A stretch of DNA of 59,340 nucleotides from Thermoanaerobaculia bacterium (GTDB taxonomy: Bacteria > Acidobacteriota > Thermoanaerobaculia > Multivoradales > JAHEKO01): the NCBI GenBank assembly GCA_947259925.1, contig CAMYOG010000016.1:1-59340 (forward strand), written 5' to 3'. The number at the start of each line of letters is the position of its first letter. The stretch's first letter is position 1. Positions 52,886 to 59,340 of the stretch are shown here, in pieces. A model generated the notes under the pieces. That model was not told the DNA's origin. It worked only from the letters and a program-made list of their open reading frames with translations, and made no database searches. The translations under genes and the position numbers were made by a program.

Positions 52886-53931
52886 AGAAGCTGTTCGTAG
52901 GGTTCCTGGTGATCCTGCTGCTGATCGGCGGAGCCGCCTATCTCCTCAGCGGCTGGATTCTGGTGCAGGCGACCGACAGAGCGCTGCCGGTGATGGTGCG
53001 CATGCTCGGCGACCAGGGGATCGAAGTCTCGGACGTTGCCTACGAGCGCGTCGGCCTGGCCGGCCTGACCGGGGCCGTCTGGAAGGACATCGAGGCGACG
53101 GTGAACGTGTCGCGAACCGTCACCGGCTACTCGCGCGAGCGGTTCCGCGTACGCCTCGGCTCGCTGTCGGTCAAGCTGCTGGACTTCTCGCTCCGCAACT
53201 TCGAGCTCGGTGTCACCGGCCTCGAAGCCGGGATCGCCGACGATCTGTCGAGCGACTTCAACTGGGCTTCGGAGCGCTTCAAGGAGGCGGCGCGCAACGG
53301 ACGTCTGCGAGCGGACCTGGTCAGCTTCCCGGTCTCGGTCGATCGGGCCGACCCCAAGCCCGACCTCAAACACATCTACGGCGAGCTGACCCGGCTCGTG
53401 CGCGAGGGTGAGACCGCTCTGCCGGCAACCATCTATGCCGGCGTCCACACCCAACTCGACGGTGCGCCGATCGGCGTGCGGCTCAAGGCCGTCGAGCGGG
53501 GCGAGGACACCGCGCTCGAAGTCGACCGCGACGATCTCTCCCAGCAGGCCGACCACTTCAGCCGGCCGCTCACCGACCAGGAGATCGAGGTGGTCGCCGC
53601 CAACCCGCTCCGTGCACCGCGCCTGCTCTTCCTCAAGAAGTACGCGGAATCGACCGCCGACCTCGCCGGTGCGCGAGACAAAACCGTACCCGTCGACGCC
53701 TACCGTCACGTCCTCTGGAGCTACCTCCTGACCCAGGAGTACGGCCCCGAGTTCGCCGAACAGGTCACCGACGCGCACGAGATCGGATCCACCACCAACA
53801 CCGAGGCGGATCACCGGATGGACTACAACAACAACGCCGTCGGCCGCCGCTACGCCGCCGAGGGCGTGCGCGAGTCCGAGATCCTCGACCGCGTGCGGAC
53901 CGATCGCACTGTCATCCGGCAGCCCGTCTGA
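52882..53931 (+). CDS. Membrane-anchored protein with DUF6973-like C-terminal domain
   Basis: The 349-residue product starts with a single membrane helix (KKLFVGFLVILLLIGGAAYL) and then an AsmA-like beta-rich region, for example GLTGAVWKDIEATVNVSRTV and LRNFELGVTGLEAGIADDL. The C-terminus carries clustered conserved-type residues: YRHVLWSYLLTQEYG, VTDAHEIGS, and ADHRMDYNNNAVGRRYA. His, Asp and Asn in this order are characteristic of the DUF6973 family found in toxin-like and phage proteins, and suggest a metal-dependent hydrolase. The ATG overlaps the purA stop. The assignment of the domain is by motif memory and moderately sure. Confidence 0.6.
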   Translation: MKKLFVGFLVILLLIGGAAYLLSGWILVQATDRALPVMVRMLGDQGIEVSDVAYERVGLAGLTGAVWKDIEATVNVSRTVTGYSRERFRVRLGSLSVKLLDFSLRNFELGVTGLEAGIADDLSSDFNWASERFKEAARNGRLRADLVSFPVSVDRADPKPDLKHIYGELTRLVREGETALPATIYAGVHTQLDGAPIGVRLKAVERGEDTALEVDRDDLSQQADHFSRPLTDQEIEVVAANPLRAPRLLFLKKYAESTADLAGARDKTVPVDAYRHVLWSYLLTQEYGPEFAEQVTDAHEIGSTTNTEADHRMDYNNNAVGRRYAAEGVRESEILDRVRTDRTVIRQPV

Positions 53932-53949
53932 CCGGAGCCCGAGCCGCGG

Positions 53950-54798
53950 TCAGACGTCGCCGACCACCCGGCGGATCGTCGCGACGAACTCGTCCGTCGT
54001 CTTCATGACCCAGTCGCCATGGCGGCGCTTCATGCCGCTCACCTTGGTCGGCGGTCGGCCGGCGCCCGGGTGGATGAAGAGAGAGGGGTACCCGGTCACA
54101 CCGTACTGATCGGCGATGTAGCGCTCGGCATCGCCCCGCTCCGGGTTGATCTTCACCTTGGTCATGTAGCGGAGGTAGCTCTCGACCTTGGCCCGGGAGA
54201 GGAGCTCGCGCTCGAGCTCACGACAGTAGCCGCACCAGTCGGTGTGGAAGTAGACCGCGATCGCGCGGCCGTCCTCCTCGGCCTCGGCCAGGCCCTCGGC
54301 GAATCCCCGCGCGTCTTCGTACCAGTCGTAGCTGTAGGTCGTAGGCCGGGGACGGGGCTCGGGGCGGGCCGGGCTCGGAGTTGGCTGAGCGATCGGCGGT
54401 TGGGTGGCCTCGGGCTGGACGGGCGCCGGGGCGGAACGAGCCGGGGACTCGGGAGGGCCGGGAGCCGGCCGCGACGGCTCGGCCGTCGGCCCCGTGGAAG
54501 AACGAGCCTGCATCGGAGCGATCGGGATCTCGGGCTCGGAGCGCAGCTCGCTGTAGGCCAGCATCGCCACCGAGATCGCCAGCAGCGCCAGCAGGATGAT
54601 GAGTCTCGTTATGCGCGCCCCGGCGGGCTGTCTCTGGATGATCCCGAGATCGACCGGTTCCGAGTCCGGCTCCGGCTCGCGCCCGTGGTACTTGGCGAAG
54701 ATGATGCCGCAAGCAGGGCATTCCACGGCCGCCGCGGTCTCGACACCGCAATGCGGACACTCGGTCCGGGCACCCCCGGAGCCGGCAAGCTCGTTCAT
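53950..54798 (-). CDS. Membrane-tethered thioredoxin-like protein with zinc ribbon
   Basis: The 282-residue protein has an N-terminal zinc ribbon (TECPHCGVETAAAVECPACG), a transmembrane helix at ~67-88 (LIILLALLAISVAMLAYSE), a long Pro-rich tether (PEATQPPIAQPTPSPARPEP) and a thioredoxin domain: AVYFHTDWCGYCRELERELL (CGYC active site) and GVTGYPSLFIHP (cis-Pro). The zinc end faces the cytoplasm and the redox domain the periplasm. It may act in disulfide exchange or cytochrome maturation. Start at 54798 rather than 54804. Confidence 0.85.
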   Translation of the reverse strand: MNELAGSGGARTECPHCGVETAAAVECPACGIIFAKYHGREPEPDSEPVDLGIIQRQPAGARITRLIILLALLAISVAMLAYSELRSEPEIPIAPMQARSSTGPTAEPSRPAPGPPESPARSAPAPVQPEATQPPIAQPTPSPARPEPRPRPTTYSYDWYEDARGFAEGLAEAEEDGRAIAVYFHTDWCGYCRELERELLSRAKVESYLRYMTKVKINPERGDAERYIADQYGVTGYPSLFIHPGAGRPPTKVSGMKRRHGDWVMKTTDEFVATIRRVVGDV

Positions 54799-54876
54799 GA
54801 GCACCTATGATGGGAGAAGGCCCGAAGGGCCGCTGTGGAGCGGTCCGCACCCGCGTTTGAGGGCTCCGGCAGCGGA

Positions 54877-54882
54877 TATACT
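54877..54882 (+). promoter_or_regulatory. -10 element in front of the tRNA-Lys half
   Basis: TATACT, with a weak -35 (GTTTGA, 54855-54860, 16-base spacer). It lies 12 bases upstream of the duplicated tRNA-Lys 5' half, where a native tRNA promoter would be, so this end is probably the original locus. Confidence 0.4.
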
Positions 54883-54893
54883 GCCGCCCCCTG

Positions 54894-54930
54894 TGGGCCG
54901 TTAGCTCAGTTGGTAGAGCCGCGGACTTTT
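54894..54930. repeat. Duplicated 5' half of tRNA-Lys (att-like)
   Basis: 37 bases, starting TGGGCCGTTAGCTCAGTTGG and ending in the anticodon loop (ACTTTT), are identical to 58085-58121, the 5' half of the intact tRNA-Lys(TTT) gene. Homology stops at the anticodon. This is the trace of an element that recombines at the anticodon loop. The following segment (54931-55135) has a GTTACG...CGTAAC hairpin at about 54964-54985 and the CACCGAC...GTCGGTG hairpin at about 55103-55121 but no gene. Confidence 0.75.
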
Positions 54931-55135
54931 GAGCCAATGCCGGCGTTATCCCTAGAGCCAGCAGTTACGTGGGTTTCGGCGTAACCGCCTGTCCTTATTA
55001 CGCTTTCAGCCCTTCCGGGCTTTTCGAGGGTTCCGACGATTCCACCCTCTCAGGGAAAGAGTGGGGAAAGGAAAGGCAAAGTGGAGCGGGGGGTTTTGGC
55101 GCACCGACTCCCCGTCGGTGGAGATGCCCTGAATG

Positions 55136-55178
55136 GGGGTTCATGGGGTCGCGAGTTCAAATCTCGCCGTCCCGACCA
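55136..55178 (+). pseudogene. Orphan 3' half of a tRNA (Pro-like)
   Basis: GCGAG-TTCAAAT-CTCGC (55151-55167) is a complete T arm, then CGTCCCG, discriminator A and an encoded CCA (55168-55178). The required 5' strand CGGGACG is absent; upstream TGAATGGGGGTTCA (55130-55143) resembles the anticodon arm of tRNA-Pro(GGG). The acceptor strand does not pair with the tRNA-Lys half at 54894. I interpret it as a tRNA scar. The rest of the gap to 55359 (55179-55359) has no recognisable feature. Confidence 0.55.
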
Positions 55179-55359
55179 TTAACGCCGACTCTCCTCGGTG
55201 TTGTACACCTCTTGTCCACTTTCCCCGCGTTTTTCGCCAAAGGGACTCACTCTGCAGTTTTCCTCATCTTCCGCTCGCTCATGAACGAGCAGACATCGAG
55301 CGGATCATAGCGAACGACGCCGCGCTTTCCGCTGCCAGGGCAGACCCGCGGCGCCCGGC

Positions 55360-57723
55360 CTATCCGGCGCTCGAGGCATCGATTCGCTCGAGCAGCGCCA
55401 GGAAGCGCGGATGGTCGCGTAGCGGGTCGAGATCGCTGTCGTGCTTCATCCACGCGGGGTCGCCGAGGCCGGCGTCGAACGACTTCTCCAGAGCTTCGAT
55501 GCCGCGCTCGATCTCGCCGGCGAGCGAGAACACGCAGGCCGCGTTGTAGAGCAACAGCGCCTCGCCCTCTCCCGCCGCGGCCATCACCCTTTCGGCGCGC
55601 TTCAGCCCCTGCTCCCGGTCGCCCAATGCAACCATCGAGATACCAGAGAAGAGGAGAGCGTTCAGGTTGTCGGGGTCGAAGCTGAGGCGGCGCTCGGTGG
55701 CGGCGAGAGCGCGTCGGTGGGCGTCCCTCTCCTGCTCCTCGCGACCCAGGCTCCGATAGAGCTGGGGAAGGATCGAGATGCTGCGATAGTCGTCCGGCTC
55801 CATCTCGACCGCCTTCTCGTACAGGCGCGCCGCCTTTTCCAGCTTTCCCTGCGTGGTCGAGATGATGGCGTACCGGTCATACGTCTCGGACAGCCGTGGG
55901 TTCAGGCGCAGTGCGAGCTCGAACTCGCGTTCCGCCTCTTCGAACTGCTGGTTAGCACCGAGGGCGTAGCCGCGCGCCGCCCGCGCTTCGGCCAGATCGG
56001 GAGCGAGCTCGATCGCCCTGCTGCTCGCCCAGTTCGCCTGCTCCAGGACCTCCTCCATGCTCTCGTACGTTCGATAGTAGGACGTGTAGTGAACGGACAG
56101 GCCGGCGTAAGCCGGCGCGTAGGCGGGATCGATCTCGATCGCCTTGAGGAACATGTCGCGGCTGCGGAGTGACTCGGCGCGCCTCTGGCGGCGCGCATAC
56201 CCCTGGCCGCGCAGGTAGTACTCGTAGGCCTCGGCGTTGGCGGAGCGCACTGTCTGCAGCGCCTGTGCTTGACCGGGCGAGAGCGTCAACTGCAGGGCAT
56301 CGACGATGCTGCGCGCGATCTCGTCCTGGATCGCGAACACATCCTCGAGCTGCCGATCGTAGCTCTCCGACCAGATGTGGAATCCGTCGGCTACCTTGAC
56401 CAGCTGTGCGCTGATCCGGAGGCGATCTCCGGCGCGGCGGACACTCCCCTCGAGGACGTTCTCCACTCCGAGTTTCTGCCCCGCCTCCTGGACGTCGAAC
56501 TCCTTGCCCTTCAAGGCGTAGACCGACGTGCGCGCCGGTACGTTCAGGCCCTCCACCTTGACCAGGGCGTGAATCAATTCCTCGGTGAGGCCGTCGCAGA
56601 AGACCTCGTTCTCTTCGTCGGTACTCAGATTGGCAAAGGGCAGGACGGCCACCGAGACTCCCTGCTCGGCGGCGGCCTGGGTGGCCGCGGCCGCACCGTC
56701 ACGACGCCCCTCGGCAGACTCGGCCGGACCGCCGGTGGATCGCTCACCGGATCGGGAGAAGACGGCCAGCAAGGCGATGAGAAGCACCGCCGCGATCGGC
56801 AGCGCGTAGTGCCAGGCGAGTCGCTTGGAGGCAGGCGCTGTCGGAGTGGCTCCACTGGACCGCACCTCGCCCGAGCCCATCTCCTTCTTCAGCTCGTCGA
56901 GCTCGTTGCGTACGTCCTTGGCGGTCTGGAAGCGGCGCTCGGGATCCTTCTCCAGGCAGTGCTTGATCATCCGACCCAGGTGGTGCGGCAGGTCCGCCTT
57001 GAGTTCACCGACGGCGACCGGCGTGTCGCGCATGATCGACGAGATGATGTGCGCCGAGGTCTCTCCCTTGAACGGCCGCCGGCCGGTGGTCATCTCGAAG
57101 AGGATCACGCCCAGGGAGAAGATGTCGGAGCGGCGGTCGACCGGCTTGCCCTGGACCTGCTCGGGAGACATGTAGGGCACCGTGCCCACCACCATGCCCT
57201 CCTGGGTGAGCGTCTGGGTCAGCGGCTCACCTGCTTGATCGTCGTCGCCCTCGAAGTGCAGCTTGGCGAGTCCGAAGTCGAGGATCTTCACCTGCCCTTT
57301 GTCGTTGAGCATGATGTTCTCGGGCTTCAGATCGCGATGGATGATGCCCGCATCGTGTGCGGCGCTCAGGGCGTCGGTAATCGGGATCGCCAGCTCGAAG
57401 AGCCGCTCGACCGGGAAGCCGTCATCGGGGAGGAGCTGCGCCAGGTTCTTCCCCTCGACCAGCTCCATCGTCAAGAAGCGCACCCCGTCGGCCTCTTCGA
57501 TCGAGTGCAGCGTGACGATGTTCGGGTGGTTGAGCGCGGCGACGACGCGGGCTTCGCGCTCGTAGCGCTGCAGACGCTTCGGATCGGCGGCGAACTCGGC
57601 CGGTGGAATCTTCAGAGCTACCTTGCGGCCGAGGTGGGTGTCCTCGGCCAGGTACACCTGACCCATGGCGCCTTCGCCCAGCTTGGACAGGATCTTGTAG
57701 TGCGAGAGCGTCCGACCGATCAT
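55360..57723 (-). CDS. Serine/threonine kinase with TolB-like and TPR domains
   Basis: The 787-residue protein (start ATG 57723) has a Hanks kinase: P-loop [14 protein letters not shown], Lys38, [10 protein letters not shown] (129-138), DFGLAKLHF and [14 protein letters not shown] membrane helix lies at ~315-335 ([18 protein letters not shown]). After it comes a TolB/adenylate-cyclase-associated domain ([40 protein letters not shown]) and then about five TPRs to the end ([40 protein letters not shown]). This layout is frequent in Acidobacteriota-type genomes. It lies between the duplicated tRNA-Lys halves, so it may be cargo of the integrated element; its 5' end abuts the truncated recombinase. 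Confidence 0.9.
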   Translation of the reverse strand: MIGRTLSHYKILSKLGEGAMGQVYLAEDTHLGRKVALKIPPAEFAADPKRLQRYEREARVVAALNHPNIVTLHSIEEADGVRFLTMELVEGKNLAQLLPDDGFPVERLFELAIPITDALSAAHDAGIIHRDLKPENIMLNDKGQVKILDFGLAKLHFEGDDDQAGEPLTQTLTQEGMVVGTVPYMSPEQVQGKPVDRRSDIFSLGVILFEMTTGRRPFKGETSAHIISSIMRDTPVAVGELKADLPHHLGRMIKHCLEKDPERRFQTAKDVRNELDELKKEMGSGEVRSSGATPTAPASKRLAWHYALPIAAVLLIALLAVFSRSGERSTGGPAESAEGRRDGAAAATQAAAEQGVSVAVLPFANLSTDEENEVFCDGLTEELIHALVKVEGLNVPARTSVYALKGKEFDVQEAGQKLGVENVLEGSVRRAGDRLRISAQLVKVADGFHIWSESYDRQLEDVFAIQDEIARSIVDALQLTLSPGQAQALQTVRSANAEAYEYYLRGQGYARRQRRAESLRSRDMFLKAIEIDPAYAPAYAGLSVHYTSYYRTYESMEEVLEQANWASSRAIELAPDLAEARAARGYALGANQQFEEAEREFELALRLNPRLSETYDRYAIISTTQGKLEKAARLYEKAVEMEPDDYRSISILPQLYRSLGREEQERDAHRRALAATERRLSFDPDNLNALLFSGISMVALGDREQGLKRAERVMAAAGEGEALLLYNAACVFSLAGEIERGIEALEKSFDAGLGDPAWMKHDSDLDPLRDHPRFLALLERIDASSAG

Positions 57724-57770
57724 GGCACCCCGACCCATTCGGAGGCGGTACGACAAGATGTGAGGGCCAG

Positions 57771-58073
57771 ATGATTCTATACGGTCCCGAGGACGAATTC
57801 GCCGGCAGAGCCTGGAGGAGCGCTTGCAAGGCGGCGGGTGTTCAGGGGAGACTCTTCCACGACCTCCGCCGCACCTGCGTGCGCAACCTGGTGCGGAGCG
57901 GCGTGCCCGACACCGTCGCCATGCAGATCACCGGCCACAAGACTCGCAGCGTCTTCGACCGCTACAACATCACCAGCGAGGCGGACCTGCGCGAAGGGCT
58001 CGGCAAGCTGGCAGGGAAAGAAAAGGGAAAGAGAGAGGGGTTGGGCAGGGTGCGGGAGTTCGTAAGTCGCTGA
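57771..58073 (+). pseudogene. Truncated tyrosine recombinase (phage-type integrase), C-terminal 90 residues
   Basis: The frame to the stop at 58071-58073 contains the box II region of the integrase family: [22 protein letters not shown] region with His30 and Arg33, [15 protein letters not shown] with His56 and the nucleophile Tyr65. The preceding ~250-300 residues, including the box I Arg and the DNA-binding domains, are missing; upstream codons overlap the kinase gene antisense. The stop lies 13 bases before the intact tRNA-Lys, the usual position of an integrase gene next to its attachment site. Non-functional. Confidence 0.8.
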
Positions 58074-58085
58074 TTCTAGAGCTTT

Positions 58086-58158
58086 GGGCCGTTAGCTCAG
58101 TTGGTAGAGCCGCGGACTTTTAATCCGAAGGTCGTAGGTTCGATTCCTACACGGCCCA
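58086..58158 (+). tRNA. tRNA-Lys (anticodon TTT)
   Basis: 73 nt. Acceptor GGGCCGT/ACGGCCC, D arm GCTC...GAGC, anticodon arm GCGGA-CTTTTAA-TCCGA (four of five pairs) with TTT at 34-36, T arm GTAGG-TTCGATT-CCTAC, discriminator A. CCA is not encoded (ACTTCT follows). The 5' half is duplicated at 54894-54930, the 3' end at 58240-58258. Confidence 0.95.
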
Positions 58159-58189
58159 CTTCTCCTCGCCAACAGCTCGTCGAAACGGT

Positions 58190-58258
58190 CCGTGTAGGAA
58201 TCGGAGGGCGCAGCCCGACTACCGTCGGTCTGCTTGTAGCGATTCCTACACGGCCCAC
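58190..58258. repeat. Second copy of the tRNA-Lys 3' end with an inverted partner
   Basis: CGATTCCTACACGGCCCAC (58240-58258) is an exact 19-nt copy of 58141-58159, the 3' end of tRNA-Lys, here followed by CA so that ACCCA/CCA-type ending is complete. An inverted copy of its first part, CCGTGTAGGAATCG (58190-58203), pairs with 58240-58253 to give a 14-bp stem with a 36-base loop. It looks like another recombination scar. Confidence 0.7.
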
Positions 58259-58304
58259 CATCTCCTTGCTGCGCTCGTCGTCCTAGGCCGATCGGCACTC
58301 CCAC

Positions 58305-59168
58305 CTATTTCGTAAGAAGAAGATTGAGCAGTGACCTGCTTGCGAAACGCCCCGCGAGAGGTATCTCTCTCAGATCCTGATCCAGGCTTACACAGCGACG
58401 GAATCCAAGGGAGACAAGCTCTTCGGCGATCTCACTCCAGCTCACACCTTCCCTTGCCAGCGCTTCGGGAAAGTACTCCATCACCAGGCTGAGATGCGGG
58501 CTCCGCGCACTCAAGCCTGTCATCCCGCCGAGCGCCGCCGCCTCGCTGCCTTCGATGTCGAGCTTGATCAGGTCGATCGGTGGCCAGCCCCGGGCGGCGA
58601 AGAACTCGTCTAGCGAGAGGACCTCGACGGGCACGCCGGCATCGCTCAGGTAGGAGGTCTCACCCTCGTCGGTCAGGAGAGCCTGTCCTGCCGCGCGCCC
58701 GACCGCTCGGTTCAAGGCGACGACGTTGGCACACGAGTTGGCCTCCAGGTTCCGTCTGAGCGCCTCGAAATGGCGGGGCAGAGGCTCGAACGCGAACACG
58801 CTGCCTTCGTCACCGACCAGCCGGGAGGCCAAAAGCGTGTAGTAGCCGATGTGGGCCCCGACATCGACGAACGTCATGCCCGGGCGCACGTTCTCGAGCA
58901 CCCACTTCGTCGTGGCCTCCTCGTAGCGTCCGACCTCCAGGCTGCGTGCGCTGCGTGTTCCAGCGGGGATTCCAAGCTTGGCCCCGGTCGGAATCGTCAC
59001 CTGGATCTCGTGCCGTGGCGGAGGCATCAGCCGTAAGGCAATACGCCGCGCGGCCTTCTCGAGTGGTCCGCCGAAGCCGTGACGCTTGGCCAGGTCGCGG
59101 GCGCGCACGGCCAGGGACCAGAGGGCCGAGCCGATCGAGCTCCTCGTGCTCATGAGCGGGGCCGACAT
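58305..59168 (-). CDS. FkbM-family methyltransferase
   Basis: The 287-residue product (start ATG 59168) is a SAM-dependent methyltransferase: motif I MTFVDVGAHIGYYTLLAS, motif II VFAFEPLPRHFEALRRNL and the FkbM signature IDLIKLDIEGSEAAALGG. Family members methylate sugars or polyketides; a cell-surface glycan is the likeliest acceptor, in keeping with the other glycan genes at the left end. The open frame reaches 59318 but the first 50 residues lack homology. Single gene beside the tRNA-Lys scar. Confidence 0.85.
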   Translation of the reverse strand: MSAPLMSTRSSIGSALWSLAVRARDLAKRHGFGGPLEKAARRIALRLMPPPRHEIQVTIPTGAKLGIPAGTRSARSLEVGRYEEATTKWVLENVRPGMTFVDVGAHIGYYTLLASRLVGDEGSVFAFEPLPRHFEALRRNLEANSCANVVALNRAVGRAAGQALLTDEGETSYLSDAGVPVEVLSLDEFFAARGWPPIDLIKLDIEGSEAAALGGMTGLSARSPHLSLVMEYFPEALAREGVSWSEIAEELVSLGFRRCVSLDQDLREIPLAGRFASRSLLNLLLTK

Positions 59169-59340
59169 CTTCGTGGGGTCAATGCTAGTCCAGCCCAGCA
59201 CCCCGAGAGAGGTGCTGCCGACAGAGGTGCCCTGCTGCCAGAGAGGTGCCAGATGAGATGAGTCGGTCGGTCTCCCCGCTGAGACACTGTGCCAGTGGGA
59301 TAGACCACGAATCGGCATCAGAGCCGAGAAAGGAGACCGA

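Noticed and set aside
54894..55178. tRNA-Lys gene split by a ~200-nt group I intron
   Set aside because: Size would fit, but the 3' half's acceptor strand (CGTCCCG) cannot pair with the 5' half (GGGCCGT), and no group I core (P3-P7) was recognised.
56269..57774. 501-codon plus-strand frame leading towards the integrase fragment
   Set aside because: Antisense to the kinase-TPR gene and in another frame than the recombinase fragment.

Overview
The window is GC-rich (roughly two thirds G+C) bacterial chromosome. It carries many membrane-linked serine/threonine kinases, an ECF sigma/anti-sigma pair, TetR regulators, a c-di-GMP signalling pair and proteins typical of large-genome soil or sediment lineages. 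I infer an Acidobacteriota-like organism, possibly from a metagenome-derived assembly, but nothing in the sequence proves the phylum.

Layout. 1-6 kb: a TPR-like protein running off the left edge, secreted and membrane proteins of unknown function, and a GT4 glycosyltransferase with a polysaccharide deacetylase. 6-8 kb: a candidate small RNA with its own promoter, an alpha/beta hydrolase, a second candidate small RNA and a cold-shock protein. 8.0-9.3 kb: a degenerate island bounded by a 22-nt duplication of the 3' end of tRNA-Arg(TCG). It holds what look like remains of a diversity-generating retroelement (DGR): two DUF1566-type C-termini in opposite orientation, a GNRA-looped 10-bp hairpin and the start of an Avd-like gene, with no reverse transcriptase. 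9.4-11 kb: two genes that both lost their 5' parts and abut head to head. 11-20 kb: dynamin-like GTPase, Nudix hydrolase, secreted sugar-dehydrogenase-like protein, OsmC, isoaspartyl peptidase and a natural fusion of an MrfA-type helicase with an MrfB-type exonuclease. 19.8-21.8 kb: fasciclin / ECF sigma / RskA-like anti-sigma module. 22-27 kb: zinc-ribbon protein, APC permease and a large multi-pass kinase. 27.4-32.2 kb: a complete 4-hydroxybenzoyl-CoA reductase operon (tetR-hcrC-hcrA-hcrB) with a palindromic operator over the regulator's start codon.

32-42 kb: guanylate-kinase-like protein, second TetR, a histidine kinase with a glutamate-substituted receiver overlapping a REC-PAS-GGDEF-EAL protein, then a heat-shock block (hsp20, clpB, dnaJ) with paired inverted-repeat operators. 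43-48.8 kb: two overlapping ArsA/Get3-like ATPases, a PHA-type regulator whose perfect sigma-70 promoter is embedded in four phased repeats, a phasin-like protein, a patatin-like lipase and an acyltransferase. I read this as a storage-granule or lipid-body cluster. 49-54.8 kb: UbiB-family kinase, DUF4097-like protein, purA overlapped by a membrane protein with an unusual C-terminal domain, and a tethered thioredoxin. 54.9-58.3 kb: a second tRNA island. The 5' half of tRNA-Lys is duplicated 3.2 kb away, a truncated tyrosine recombinase abuts the intact tRNA-Lys(TTT), and a kinase-TPR gene lies between. An FkbM methyltransferase closes the window.

No CRISPR array, rRNA operon or intact transposase gene was seen. 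Short palindromic elements around 32.2, 42.1 and 47.5 kb resemble REP/MITE-type repeats.
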